DNA of 64,000 bases from Enterococcus alcedinis (lineage in GTDB: Bacteria; Bacillota; Bacilli; Lactobacillales; Enterococcaceae), in NCBI RefSeq assembly GCF_014635985.1, contig NZ_BMDT01000003.1, forward strand, positions 124,001 through 188,000. The letters are read 5' to 3'. Within the stretch, counting starts at the first letter, position 1, and every line of letters begins with the position of its first letter. Below the pieces are notes generated by a model. It saw nothing but the letters and a program-made list of their open reading frames with translations. It made no database searches and had not been told where the DNA came from. The position numbers and the translations under genes were made by a program. This document shows, piece by piece, positions 53,406 through 62,034 of the stretch.

Positions 53406-55143
53406 AATTCCACTCCGTGAGGCTTTTGCCCAAGATACATGGGTGAAACCTTTTATGAAAAAGTATAAAAATGCGCTGATTTTAGCATTAGCTCTTGGAT
53501 TTCTAACATTCTTGAGTGCCGGTGGTTTGATGTTTATTTCAGGTTATTTAATTACTCGAGCCGCTTCACGTCCAGAAAATATTTTGATGATTTATATTCC
53601 GATTGTCTTTACACGTGGGTTCGGAATTAGTCGCCCAGTCTTTCGTTATTTAGAACGTTTAGTGAGCCATAATTGGGTTTTGAAGATGACCTCGAAATTA
53701 CGTTTGAAATTGTATCAAACGCTTGAAACCGATGGTGTGTTCTTTAAACGAAATTATCGTATGGGTGATATTTTAGGTATGCTAGCGGAAGATATTAACC
53801 ATATTCAAGATCTTTATTTACGGACGATTTTCCCAACGGTTATCGCCTGGCTGTTGTACATTGCGATTGTGATTGCTCTAGGATTCTTCTCGTTATGGTT
53901 TGCGTTAGTGATGGCGTTGTTATTATTCTCTATCGTGGTAGTCTTTCCACTATGGTCATTGATCATCAATGGCGCACGACAAGAAAGAGAAAAACAATTA
54001 AAATCAGCACTTTATAGTGAATTAACGGACAACGTATTAGGTGTTTCCGACTGGATTTTTAGTCAGCGGGGCACAGAGTATGTGGCGTTACATGAAGAAA
54101 GTCAGGCACAATTACTTAATCTACAAGAGAAAGTTCGACGCTTTAATAATCGTCGTGATTTCTTAGTTGAAAGTGTTTTTGGTGTGATTGTTGTTGCACT
54201 CGTACTTTGGACGAGTCAAACATTTATCGGAAACCATGGTGGTCCGGCCAACTGGATTGCAGCATTTGTCTTAAGTGTCTTTCCTTTAGTGGATGCCTTT
54301 AATGTTCTACCCTCTGCGGCAGAAGAAACGAATCGTTACAAAGACTCGTTGGTACGCTTGAACGAGGTGCCAACGAGAACAGAAGCACAATTAACAGAAA
54401 CGTTTAATGGTATACCAGAAATTCAAATTCAAAATGTTTCTTATACCTATCCAAATACCACAAAAAAAGTTTTAGATAATTTAAGTCTTCGTTTACCAGT
54501 TGGTCATAAACTAGCTATCTTAGGTCGTAGTGGCTCTGGTAAAAGTACGTTAGCAAGCTTAATCCGTGGTGATTTAGCACCAAGTGAGGGAGAAATCACA
54601 CTTGGTGGCATCGAAACGAAAGCATTTGGTGATGCCATCTCTGAGCAAATTGGTGTAATTCAACAAACCCCGTATTTATTTAATACAACGATTTTAAATA
54701 ACTTACGATTAGGTAACCAAAAAGCCAGTGAAGAAGAAGCTTGGGATGTTCTTGAAAAAGTCGGATTAAAAACACTCGTTGAAAGCTTACCAGAAGGTTT
54801 ACTTACAATGGTTGATGAAGCCGGCTTACGATTTTCAGGTGGTGAACGCCATCGTTTAGCATTAGCGCGTCTATTATTAAAAGAAACGCCAATCATTTTA
54901 TTCGATGAGCCAACAGTCGGACTCGATCCAATCACAGAACAAGCCTTAATTGACACCTTCTTTGAAACACTAAGTGACAAAACCATTATTTGGATTACTC
55001 ATCATTTACAAGGAATCGAAAAAATGGACCAAGTCATTTTCATTGAAGACGGCCAATTAGAAATGTCCGGCAACCCAAGAGAACTCGCAAAAACCAACCC
55101 AAGATATAAAAAACTAAAAACGATAGATGAAGGAAGGTTGTAA
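53398..55143 (+). CDS. cydC: Heterodimeric ABC exporter subunit CydC
   Basis: 581-aa partner of CydD. Six helices, then a nucleotide-binding domain with Walker A GRSGSGKST near residue 380, signature FSGGERHRLALAR and Walker B IILFDEPTVGLD. Starts inside the end of cydD. The final codons and stop (GGTTGTAA) are identical to the left end of the palindromic repeat that follows, so the repeat boundary overlaps the coding sequence. Confidence 0.92.
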   Translation: MFKIPLREAFAQDTWVKPFMKKYKNALILALALGFLTFLSAGGLMFISGYLITRAASRPENILMIYIPIVFTRGFGISRPVFRYLERLVSHNWVLKMTSKLRLKLYQTLETDGVFFKRNYRMGDILGMLAEDINHIQDLYLRTIFPTVIAWLLYIAIVIALGFFSLWFALVMALLLFSIVVVFPLWSLIINGARQEREKQLKSALYSELTDNVLGVSDWIFSQRGTEYVALHEESQAQLLNLQEKVRRFNNRRDFLVESVFGVIVVALVLWTSQTFIGNHGGPANWIAAFVLSVFPLVDAFNVLPSAAEETNRYKDSLVRLNEVPTRTEAQLTETFNGIPEIQIQNVSYTYPNTTKKVLDNLSLRLPVGHKLAILGRSGSGKSTLASLIRGDLAPSEGEITLGGIETKAFGDAISEQIGVIQQTPYLFNTTILNNLRLGNQKASEEEAWDVLEKVGLKTLVESLPEGLLTMVDEAGLRFSGGERHRLALARLLLKETPIILFDEPTVGLDPITEQALIDTFFETLSDKTIIWITHHLQGIEKMDQVIFIEDGQLEMSGNPRELAKTNPRYKKLKTIDEGRL

Positions 55144-55258
55144 TTGAAGCGTTCAGTGTCGAGTAATAAGCAAGAAAGTGTTTGAAAGTGTTCTTTACTT
55201 TCAAAAAACTTTTAGCTTATTACCGAGACGCTGCTTTAATTGCACCGTTTATCTCAGA
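55136..55258. repeat. Palindromic repeat, cyd array unit 1
   Basis: Starts GGTTGTAATTGAAGC inside the cydC stop region. The arms form an imperfect stem of about 48 bases (TCGAGTAATAAGC / GCTTATTACCGAG) with loop TGTTCTTTA. Confidence 0.85.
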
Positions 55259-55378
55259 GGTTGTAATTGAAGCGTTCAGTGTCGAGTAATAAGCAAGAAA
55301 GTGTTTGAAAGTGTTTTTTACTTCCAAAAAACTTTTGGCTTATTACCGAGACGCTGCTTCAATTGCACCGTAAATCAG
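55259..55378. repeat. Palindromic repeat, cyd array unit 2
   Basis: Nearly identical to unit 1 and directly adjoining it, with a period of 123 bases. Base differences in the two arms are few. Confidence 0.85.
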
Positions 55379-55486
55379 AGGTTATAAAAAGAGTGCTCAG
55401 CGATAAGCGATAAGAGAGCATTAGAAAAAATCGCTTTTTGATTTTATTCTAGTGATCACTTATCTCCGCCATCGCTACTCTTTTTT
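55379..55486. repeat. Palindromic repeat, cyd array unit 3
   Basis: Shares the AGAGGTTAT junction and the GATAAG / CTTATCTCCG arms but has a different core (TTAGAAAAAATCG / GATTTTATTCTA). Outer AAAAAGAGT / ACTCTTTTTT makes this unit a good bidirectional terminator. Confidence 0.8.
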
Positions 55487-55536
55487 CACTGTTACAAATA
55501 GTAAAAAATCCCACGGCGGAAATTTCCGCCATGAGA

Positions 55537-56517
55537 TTAATAAGTACGTATTAAGAGTTGTGTCGTTAATTTTTTTAAGGCTTTGCGTGTATCGCTTTTT
55601 GGTAAACGATCAATGCTTTCCAGAGCATCATTGGTATAGCGTTGGGCGTATTTCTTTGCCTGTTTTACACCACCATGCTTGATAACCAGTTTCATGACTT
55701 CTTCTGCTTCTGCCAAAGTCACTTGACTGCCTTTTTCAAAGTAAGGTGAAAAGACGTCAGGTTGTGCTTCTTTGGCTAGGAGTAGCGGTAATGTGTAAAC
55801 CCCTTGGACAAAATCTTCCAAGACCGGTTTTTTGAGTTCTTTTTTATCAGCAGTGTAGTCTAAGATATCATCAAATATTTGAAAGGCCATACCGATATTT
55901 CGGCCAATCTCAGATGCTTGCGTGGCAATTTCTGGTGACGTTTGTCCAAAAGCTGCACCTTCTAAACAAGCGAGTGAAAAGAGTTCAGCGGTTTTGCCAT
56001 TAATATTATTTAAATAATTTTCGACGGAACCCTTACTGTTATAACGGCTAGCCATTTGATTTAATTCACCGAGCAATAACTGTTTCATTGCTAAAGCGTT
56101 AACCGCCATATACTCTGAAGCATTCATTGTTTCAATAATTAAATCAAAGAAAACCGTAAATAGTAAATCACCTGTATAGACAGCAATGTCTTTTCCAAAG
56201 CGTGATTGAATCGTTGAGACGCCTCTGCGTAAAGGAGAGTCGTCAATAATGTCATCGTGAACAAGTGTGGCCATATGTAAAAGCTCTAAAGAAGCAGCAA
56301 TTTTAATCAGTTGGTCGGAATCTTGTTTTTCGGGATTTCCTAGATCCGAAAAGAAAAAGAAAAAGGCTGGGCGTAAAAACTTCCCACCTGCTTGAGTCAT
56401 TTCGATCAAGGCGTCTTGAATATCAGGGTTTTCAACTTTTAGACGTTCCTCAATTAATGAGCAAACGGTTTGGAGTTTATTTTGAATCGTGGGATAATTG
56501 TTCCAGTAAGTAAGCAT
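55537..56517 (-). CDS. Polyprenyl diphosphate synthase (long chain)
   Basis: 326-aa trans-prenyltransferase that builds the side chain of (demethyl)menaquinone. First Asp-rich motif D88-D89-II-D92 (VHDDIIDD), second motif FDDILDY near residue 218. The fifth residue before the first motif is Ala (A83), a small residue that fits long-chain products such as heptaprenyl or longer. Resembles HepT/component II; no component I gene is in the window. Convergent with cydC and divergent from the prenyltransferase gene, 92 bases apart. Chain length cannot be fixed from sequence. Confidence 0.9.
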   Translation of the reverse strand: MLTYWNNYPTIQNKLQTVCSLIEERLKVENPDIQDALIEMTQAGGKFLRPAFFFFFSDLGNPEKQDSDQLIKIAASLELLHMATLVHDDIIDDSPLRRGVSTIQSRFGKDIAVYTGDLLFTVFFDLIIETMNASEYMAVNALAMKQLLLGELNQMASRYNSKGSVENYLNNINGKTAELFSLACLEGAAFGQTSPEIATQASEIGRNIGMAFQIFDDILDYTADKKELKKPVLEDFVQGVYTLPLLLAKEAQPDVFSPYFEKGSQVTLAEAEEVMKLVIKHGGVKQAKKYAQRYTNDALESIDRLPKSDTRKALKKLTTQLLIRTY

Positions 56518-56609
56518 CAGATGTATCCTTTCTTAAAAGCATTCTTTATTATTTTAACGCATCTCATAGTAAAAAGGCAATCTTATGCCTTCCAAGTAAA
56601 GGAGTTCAC

Positions 56610-57518
56610 ATGTCAATTAAGATTTTTTTCGAATTAGTCGAAATAAAAGCCAAAACAGCGAGCGTCCTACCCTTTTTAATCGGCTTATGTTACAGCTATT
56701 ATCACTATGGCATCCTACATTTAGGTTATGTAACGATTTATTTTATCGCGATGTTCATTTTTAATATGGCCGTCGATATTTTAGATAACTATAATGACTA
56801 CTTAAATGCGACCGATGTCCATGATTATAAAGATAAAACCAATGTCATTGGGCGCGAAAATTTATCCTTGTCTTTGATTCGCTGGATGATTACACTAATG
56901 GTAATTGTTTCAGCAGGAATTGGTATTTGGTTAGCTTCACAAGTTGGCTGGCCATTACTTTGGATGGGGCTGTATTGTTATTTAGTCGGTATTTTTTATT
57001 CTTCGGGTCCAAAACCCTTATCCAGTTTACCATTGGGAGAATTTTTCTCCGGTTTTACAATGGGTATGATGATTGCGTTAATTACCGTTTATCTCAATGC
57101 ATTTGAGGTATTCGAATGGCAAGCACAAGAACTACTGAATATTGCAGTGATCGCCTTACCGAATACGATGTGGATTGCGAATCTTATGTTAGCGAATAAT
57201 ATTTGCGACCTAGAAGAAGATCGCCATAACAAGCGATATACGTTAGTCCATTACTTAGGGAAATCAAAAGCACTACAGCTTTTTATCGTCCTTAACATCA
57301 TTGCATTTATTAGTATTGGTGCGTCCGTTGTACTTGGAATTGCACCCAAAACCGTTTTACTTAGTTATTTAATTGTGCCATTTGTTTGGAAACAAACGAC
57401 GATTTTTTTGAAAAAACAAGAGAAACTAGTCACTTTCCAAACGGCCATTAAAATATTAGCAATTGGTTCCACCGTTCAAGTATGTACCTATTTTTTAGGT
57501 ATCATTATTTCCAGATAA
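56610..57518 (+). CDS. menA: MenA-like UbiA prenyltransferase (DHNA polyprenyltransferase)
   Basis: 302-aa membrane enzyme that attaches the polyprenyl chain to 1,4-dihydroxy-2-naphthoate, giving demethylmenaquinone. Eight to nine helices. First Asp-rich motif DNYNDYLNATD at about residues 59-69; second, NNICDLEEDRHNKRYT, near residue 195. The neighbouring polyprenyl diphosphate synthase, NDH-2 and cytochrome bd genes support a quinone role over heme O synthesis. No menG methyltransferase follows, consistent with demethylmenaquinone as in Enterococcus faecalis. Confidence 0.87.
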   Translation: MSIKIFFELVEIKAKTASVLPFLIGLCYSYYHYGILHLGYVTIYFIAMFIFNMAVDILDNYNDYLNATDVHDYKDKTNVIGRENLSLSLIRWMITLMVIVSAGIGIWLASQVGWPLLWMGLYCYLVGIFYSSGPKPLSSLPLGEFFSGFTMGMMIALITVYLNAFEVFEWQAQELLNIAVIALPNTMWIANLMLANNICDLEEDRHNKRYTLVHYLGKSKALQLFIVLNIIAFISIGASVVLGIAPKTVLLSYLIVPFVWKQTTIFLKKQEKLVTFQTAIKILAIGSTVQVCTYFLGIIISR

Positions 57519-57539
57519 AAAAGAAAGAAGATGACAATT

Positions 57540-58739
57540 ATGAAAAAAGTAATGATTTTAGGGGCAGGTTACGCAGGGTTACGAGCATTACGAGAATTAC
57601 AGAAAAAAACTGAAGGTTTTGAAGTAACCATTGTTGATCGTAATAGTTATCACTTTGAATCAACAGATTTACATGAAGTAGCTGCAGGAACACAACCCTG
57701 GGAAAAAATTACTTATGAAATTAGCGATGTGGTGAATCCACGTATGACTACATTTATCCAAGATGAAGTGTTAAAAATTGATACTGAAAAACAAGAAGTA
57801 CAATTAGAAAAAACAGGGACTCACAGTTACGATTATTTAGTCGTGGCATTAGGTTTCCGTTCAGAAACATTCGGTATTCCTGGGGCAGAAGAATTTGCAT
57901 TAGAAATGGTTGATATTGTTTCTGCGAGAAAAGTTTATGACCATATTTTAGCGTCAATGGATAAATACAAAGAAACAAATGACCGTAAATACTTAAACAT
58001 TGCTGTCTGTGGAGCTGGTTTTACAGGTATCGAATTAGTCGGATCACTTGTTGAAAATAAAAAAGCATTTGCCGATCGAGCAGGTGTCAAAAAAGACGAC
58101 GTAACGATTTATTGTGTCGAAGCAGCACCAAGTATTTTGCCAATGTTTAATGATGAATTACGTAAATATTGTTTAGATAATTTAGCAAAATGGGACGTTG
58201 AATTAATGACCGGTAAAGCGATCAAAGGGCTAAAACAAGACACGGTTATTTATGCTGACGGTGAAGTTGAAAAAGAACTACACGCCGGTACAATTATTTG
58301 GACAACGGGTGTTAGCGGAAGTGAAATTATTGGGAAATCTGGTTTTGAGGAGCGTCGCGGTCGTGTGATGGTAAAACAAAACTTAACTGACCCAGCGCAT
58401 GATAATGTGTATTTAATTGGTGACGTGAGTGCAGTAATGGATCCAGAAAATAATCGCCCATACCCAACAACCGCACAAATTGCTTTAAAAATGGGTGCTC
58501 ATGCAGGTAGAAATATCTTACTACAGATCGCAGGACAACCAACGAAAGATTTTAAATTCCAATCATTAGGATCTGTGGCATCAATCGGTAATGCCCATGC
58601 ATTCGGCTTAGTTGGTAAAATGAACGTTAAAGGTTACCCAGCATCATTCGTTAAAAAAATGATCATGAACAAATCGTTAATGGATACCGGTGGCGTTAAA
58701 GAAGTCATGGCCAAAGGCAGATTTGATTTGTATAGATAG
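57540..58739 (+). CDS. ndh: Type II NADH dehydrogenase (NDH-2)
   Basis: Membrane-associated single-subunit flavoenzyme passing electrons from NADH to (demethyl)menaquinone without proton pumping. 399 aa from ATG 57540 (MKKVMILGAGYAG); the ATG at 57531 would sit too close to the AGAAG site. FAD-binding GAGYAGLRAL, NADH-binding CGAGFTGIELVG near residue 160, and the FAD-binding VYLIGDVSAV near residue 295. 21 bases after menA. The last base of its TAG stop is the first base of the repeat array that follows. Confidence 0.92.
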   Translation: MKKVMILGAGYAGLRALRELQKKTEGFEVTIVDRNSYHFESTDLHEVAAGTQPWEKITYEISDVVNPRMTTFIQDEVLKIDTEKQEVQLEKTGTHSYDYLVVALGFRSETFGIPGAEEFALEMVDIVSARKVYDHILASMDKYKETNDRKYLNIAVCGAGFTGIELVGSLVENKKAFADRAGVKKDDVTIYCVEAAPSILPMFNDELRKYCLDNLAKWDVELMTGKAIKGLKQDTVIYADGEVEKELHAGTIIWTTGVSGSEIIGKSGFEERRGRVMVKQNLTDPAHDNVYLIGDVSAVMDPENNRPYPTTAQIALKMGAHAGRNILLQIAGQPTKDFKFQSLGSVASIGNAHAFGLVGKMNVKGYPASFVKKMIMNKSLMDTGGVKEVMAKGRFDLYR

Positions 58740-58860
58740 AGGTTATGAGGTGAGCGTTTAATGACGAGTAATAAGCAAAGAATCGTTTGAAAGTGTTCTT
58801 TACTTTCAAAAAGATTCTGGCTTATTACCGAGTCATTGCTCATATCATACCGTTTGGATA
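58739..58860. repeat. Palindromic repeat, ndh array unit 1
   Basis: GAGGTTAT...AATGACGAGTAATAAGC and GCTTATTACCGAGTCATT arms with the core AAAGAATC / GATTCT; ends ATACCGTTTGGATA. Confidence 0.85.
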
Positions 58861-58986
58861 GAGGTTATCAAAAAATCGTTTAACGACGAGAAATAAAGTG
58901 AAATCTGGAGTAAAATGAAATGGTTGTTTCATTTTATTCCAGATTGTTTATTTCCGAGTCGTTGATTTTTTCATACCGTTTAGATA
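58861..58986. repeat. Palindromic repeat, ndh array unit 2
   Basis: GAGGTTAT junction, AACGACGAGAAATAAA / TTTATTTCCGAGTCGTT arms and a unit-specific core AATCTGGAGTAAAATGAAA / TTTCATTTTATTCCAGATT. Confidence 0.85.
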
Positions 58987-59107
58987 GAGGTTATAAGGGG
59001 AACGTTTAGGCACGAAAGATAAGAAAATCCTACGAAAAAATGGCTTTTTCATTTTTATCGTAGGCGTCTTATCTCTGAGTGACTGTTCATCTTATACCGT
59101 TTAACTA
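58987..59107. repeat. Palindromic repeat, ndh array unit 3
   Basis: GAGGTTAT junction, CACGAAAGATAAG / CTTATCTCTGAGTG arms and core CCTACGAAAAAATG / CATTTTTATCGTAGG; ends ATACCGTTTAACTA. Confidence 0.85.
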
Positions 59108-59116
59108 GAGGTTATC

Positions 59117-59167
59117 AAAAAGAACTTCCAAGTAACAGATTTAACTGTTACTCGAAAGTTCTTTTTT
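59117..59167. terminator. Bidirectional terminator between the repeat array and the PLP-enzyme gene
   Basis: AAAAAGAACTT / AAGTTCTTTTTT outer stem and AGTAACAG / CTGTTACT inner stem. Confidence 0.88.
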
Positions 59168-59168
59168 G

Positions 59169-60302
59169 TTATTGAATCGCTTGATCTAAGTCAGCAATTA
59201 AATCTTCAATGTCTTCAATCCCACAAGAAAGGCGGACGAGTGTTGGTGTTACGCCCATTTTTAGGCGTTCCTCTTCTGGCATTGCCGCATGCGACATCAG
59301 CCATGGTAGAGACAGAATCGACTCGACACCACCGAGACTAACGGCTACGATTGGGACTTTACAGTTTTTAAAGAGCGCTTCGACTTGGTCTTGAGTCTCA
59401 AGATCAAAGGAAAGGACCGCGCCACCATTTTTAGCTTGTTGCTGATGAATCGCATAACCAGGGTGGGTCGGAAGTCCTGGATAATAAACGTGCTTCACTT
59501 GTTTTTTTGTTTGTAGAAATTCGGCTAATTGTTGCGCATTTTCAATCGAGCGTTCCATACGTAAGCCCATCGTTTTGACGCCACGCAATAAGAGCCAACC
59601 TTCCTCGACGGCTAAAACACCACCAAGTGCTTTTTGGTGAATTTTTAATTGTTTGTGCAACGCTTCATCGTTCGTTGCTACCAGTCCAGCGATGACATCG
59701 CTATGGCCATTAATAAACTTGGTACCGGAATGAATCACAATATCAATGCCGATTGGTAATGTTTCTTGTCCAAGTGGTGTCATAAAGGTGTTGTCACAAG
59801 CCACAAGAATATCATGTTGTTTCGCCAATTTTGAGACCGCTTTTAAATCAGTAATGGTCAAAAGTGGGTTAGAGGGTGATTCTAAATAAATCATTTTAGT
59901 ATTTGGTTGAATCGCAGCTTCCCAAGCGCTTACATCGGATTCGTCAACCATTGTATATTCAATACCGAATCGGACGAGAAACTCCTGGATTGTTTGGAAT
60001 GTACCACCATAAATATTTTTTGCTAAGATAAAGTGATCCCCTTGTGAAAGTAAAAAAAGGACCGCATTAATTGCCGCCATTCCAGAAGAAAAAGCAAGCC
60101 CATATTTTGAATCTTCCAAGGTTTTAATGCATTCTTCAATTGCTGTAATGGTTGGATTACCAAAGCGAGTATAATTATAACCCTCGTGATTAAAGGCATC
60201 CGGTTGATGGAATGTTGATGCTTGGAATTTAGGAATGGATGAAGCGCCTGTTTCTTTACAAATAACAGGATATGCATGTAATAATTTTGTATTCATTTTC
60301 AT
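59169..60302 (-). CDS. Cys/Met-metabolism PLP enzyme (cystathionine gamma-synthase/lyase family)
   Basis: 377-aa PLP enzyme of transsulfuration or cysteine/methionine breakdown. Start moved to ATG 60302, where GGAGG lies 8 bases upstream; the open frame continues upstream without a start site. ASTFHQPDAFN and YTRFGNPT near the N-terminus, and PLP-binding Lys in HSGTKFINGHSDVI near residue 195, are family hallmarks. MetB, MetC and MccB cannot be separated by eye. Neighbouring thiol genes favour cystathionine/cystine lyase activity. Monocistronic, divergent from the flavoprotein gene. Confidence 0.87.
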   Translation of the reverse strand: MKMNTKLLHAYPVICKETGASSIPKFQASTFHQPDAFNHEGYNYTRFGNPTITAIEECIKTLEDSKYGLAFSSGMAAINAVLFLLSQGDHFILAKNIYGGTFQTIQEFLVRFGIEYTMVDESDVSAWEAAIQPNTKMIYLESPSNPLLTITDLKAVSKLAKQHDILVACDNTFMTPLGQETLPIGIDIVIHSGTKFINGHSDVIAGLVATNDEALHKQLKIHQKALGGVLAVEEGWLLLRGVKTMGLRMERSIENAQQLAEFLQTKKQVKHVYYPGLPTHPGYAIHQQQAKNGGAVLSFDLETQDQVEALFKNCKVPIVAVSLGGVESILSLPWLMSHAAMPEEERLKMGVTPTLVRLSCGIEDIEDLIADLDQAIQ

Positions 60303-60682
60303 GATAAATCCTCCAGGTTGTCCATATTCAAAAAAAATATAATAATATAATAACGTATCGCAAAAGTAACATAGTTTGAAAGGGCTTGTCAATTAGTGTT
60401 TTTAGAAAGAGAAAGACAATATAAAAAAAGTTTTATTTTGACGAGTTATAAAATATCTAAATAAGAGTTAGATGATAAATAACAAAAAAGAATTGACGGA
60501 AAGGAGGGGAAATGGTAAGTTTTTGGTGTCATATGCCTGTATGACTTGTTCTTTTGGATAAAATGACAGCGTTTCCTTTTTTGTTTTTTAATGAAATTGT
60601 CCAAAAAAAGAGGAATCTTTTCCAAAAAACAGTAAGAAACGGTACAATAAAAAAAGTGGAAAATAACAAGGGAGGAAATTAA
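60303..60682. other. Divergent control region between the PLP-enzyme and flavoprotein genes
   Basis: Contains a possible 10-residue leader ORF (60512-60544) with an ideal ribosome site, a TTGACG at 60438, and a TACAAT (about 60644) likely serving as the -10 for the flavoprotein gene. No riboswitch recognised. Confidence 0.5.
60512..60544 (+). CDS. Possible 10-aa leader peptide
   Basis: ATG preceded at 4-5 bases by AAGGAGGGG, encoding MVSFWCHMPV and a TGA stop. The ribosome site is one of the best in the window, but no conservation can be tested and no attenuator hairpin is obvious after it. It may be chance. Confidence 0.3.
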   Translation: MVSFWCHMPV

Positions 60683-62020
60683 ATGGAAATAGTCATCATT
60701 GGAGGAATTGCGGCTGGAATGAGTGTCGCAGCAAAGGCTTCACGTACGAATAAATCAGCAAACATTACTGTCATTGAGAAAGAAAAATTTGTTTCTTTCG
60801 GCGCATGTGGGTTGCCGTATTATTTAGGTGATCAATTTGATGATCAAAGAGAGATGTTTGCTCGCACGCCAGAACAAATCGAAAAAAGTGGGATTAATCT
60901 TTTCTTAGAACATGAAGTGACGAACGTTGATTTTACAAACAAGGTCATTACATTTACGGATTTAACGAGTGGAGAAAGCAAAACAAAGCCATACGATCGT
61001 TTGATGATTGCCACGGGTGCCAACCCAATCGTGCCACCAATTCCAGGAATCGATGCGAGTAATGTCTACACGATTACCAAACCTGGACCAGTTGCAGAAC
61101 TGAAACATCGTTTACCTGAGATTCAAAACGTTGTGGTCATTGGCGGAGGATTCATTGGTGTCGAGGTCGCAGAGCAATTGAGACACCAAGGAAAAGAAGT
61201 CACATTAATCGAAGCCGATACGAAAGTAATGGGCGGTCCTTTTGATGCTGAATTCTCAGATAAATTAGCGATGGCAATTGAAGAAGCCGGCGTTCAAGTG
61301 AAATTGGAAGAACGTGCTGAACAATTTGTAACAACGAACGATCAAGTAACAACGGTCAAAACGAATAAAGGCGAGTATGCGGCAGATGTTGTGATTGTAG
61401 CAGTCGGTTTTAGACCGAACACGAAATTCTTAGGTGAACAACTAGAAATGCTTGGAAATGGTGCGATTATCGTAGATGCCTATGGTCAAACATCGATTCC
61501 AGACGTGTTTGCAGCAGGCGATTGCGCGAGTGTTCCGCATCGTTTAGCCGGAGACGTTTACTTACCATTAGCCACAGTTGCCAATAAAATGGGGCGTTTA
61601 ATTGGAACGAATATCGCCGTTGAAAATCCAGAAGAACGTTTAGCATTCCCAGGTGCACTCGGATCAAGTGCAATTAAAGCTGGCGAATATGAAGCGTTCA
61701 GTACAGGTGTAACCGAAAAACAAGCGACTGCGTTAGGTTTTGATTTCAAAACAACAACGATTGAGACGTATAACCATTCCAACTATTACACGGTGCAAGA
61801 AAAAATTATGGTAAAACTGATCTATGATGCAAAAACATTTGTCTTATATGGCGCTCAAATGTTTGGTAAAAATGAAACAGTCTTACGTGGAACCGGCTTA
61901 ACGACGGCCATTCATGCAGGAATGACAACAAAAGAATTAGGTTTTGTCGATTACGCCTATGCACCACCATTTGCTTCGACTTGGGAAGTAATCAATGTGG
62001 CAGCAAATACGGCTAAATAA
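60683..62020 (+). CDS. CoA-disulfide-reductase-like flavoprotein
   Basis: 445-aa pyridine nucleotide-disulfide oxidoreductase. FAD motif GGIAAGMSVAAKA, single redox Cys C42 in GACGLPYYLG, NAD(P) motif GGGFIGVEVAEQL near residue 155, and C-terminal VDYAYAPPFASTW. The CGLPYY context matches CoA-disulfide reductases and differs from the SCGxxLYL-type context of H2O-forming NADH oxidases. Unlike the protein at 19038 it has no rhodanese domain. Followed after 14 bases by a TcyP-like symporter, which suggests a role in thiol/disulfide balance during cystine uptake. Confidence 0.85.
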   Translation: MEIVIIGGIAAGMSVAAKASRTNKSANITVIEKEKFVSFGACGLPYYLGDQFDDQREMFARTPEQIEKSGINLFLEHEVTNVDFTNKVITFTDLTSGESKTKPYDRLMIATGANPIVPPIPGIDASNVYTITKPGPVAELKHRLPEIQNVVVIGGGFIGVEVAEQLRHQGKEVTLIEADTKVMGGPFDAEFSDKLAMAIEEAGVQVKLEERAEQFVTTNDQVTTVKTNKGEYAADVVIVAVGFRPNTKFLGEQLEMLGNGAIIVDAYGQTSIPDVFAAGDCASVPHRLAGDVYLPLATVANKMGRLIGTNIAVENPEERLAFPGALGSSAIKAGEYEAFSTGVTEKQATALGFDFKTTTIETYNHSNYYTVQEKIMVKLIYDAKTFVLYGAQMFGKNETVLRGTGLTTAIHAGMTTKELGFVDYAYAPPFASTWEVINVAANTAK

Positions 62021-62034
62021 AGGGGAGAAAGCAA

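Larger units (their letters stand above)
55144..55536. other. Intergenic region made of three tandem palindromic repeats
   Basis: Almost the whole gap between cydC and the convergent polyprenyl synthase gene is the repeat array (units at 55136, 55259 and 55379). The remainder (55487-55536) holds a CCCACGGCGGAAA / TTTCCGCCATGAG-type short repeat that may end the minus-strand gene. Confidence 0.75.
58740..59168. other. Intergenic region made of three tandem palindromic repeats
   Basis: Units at 58739, 58861 and 58987 fill the gap between ndh and the convergent PLP-enzyme gene, followed by a bidirectional terminator. No gene seen. Confidence 0.8.

Noticed and set aside
55136-59107. CRISPR array
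   Set aside because: Units are about 120 bp, adjoin each other without uniform spacers, and are palindromic; no cas gene is present.
60683-62020. H2O-forming NADH oxidase (Nox)
   Set aside because: The redox-Cys context CGLPYY matches CoA-disulfide reductases better than the Nox pattern.
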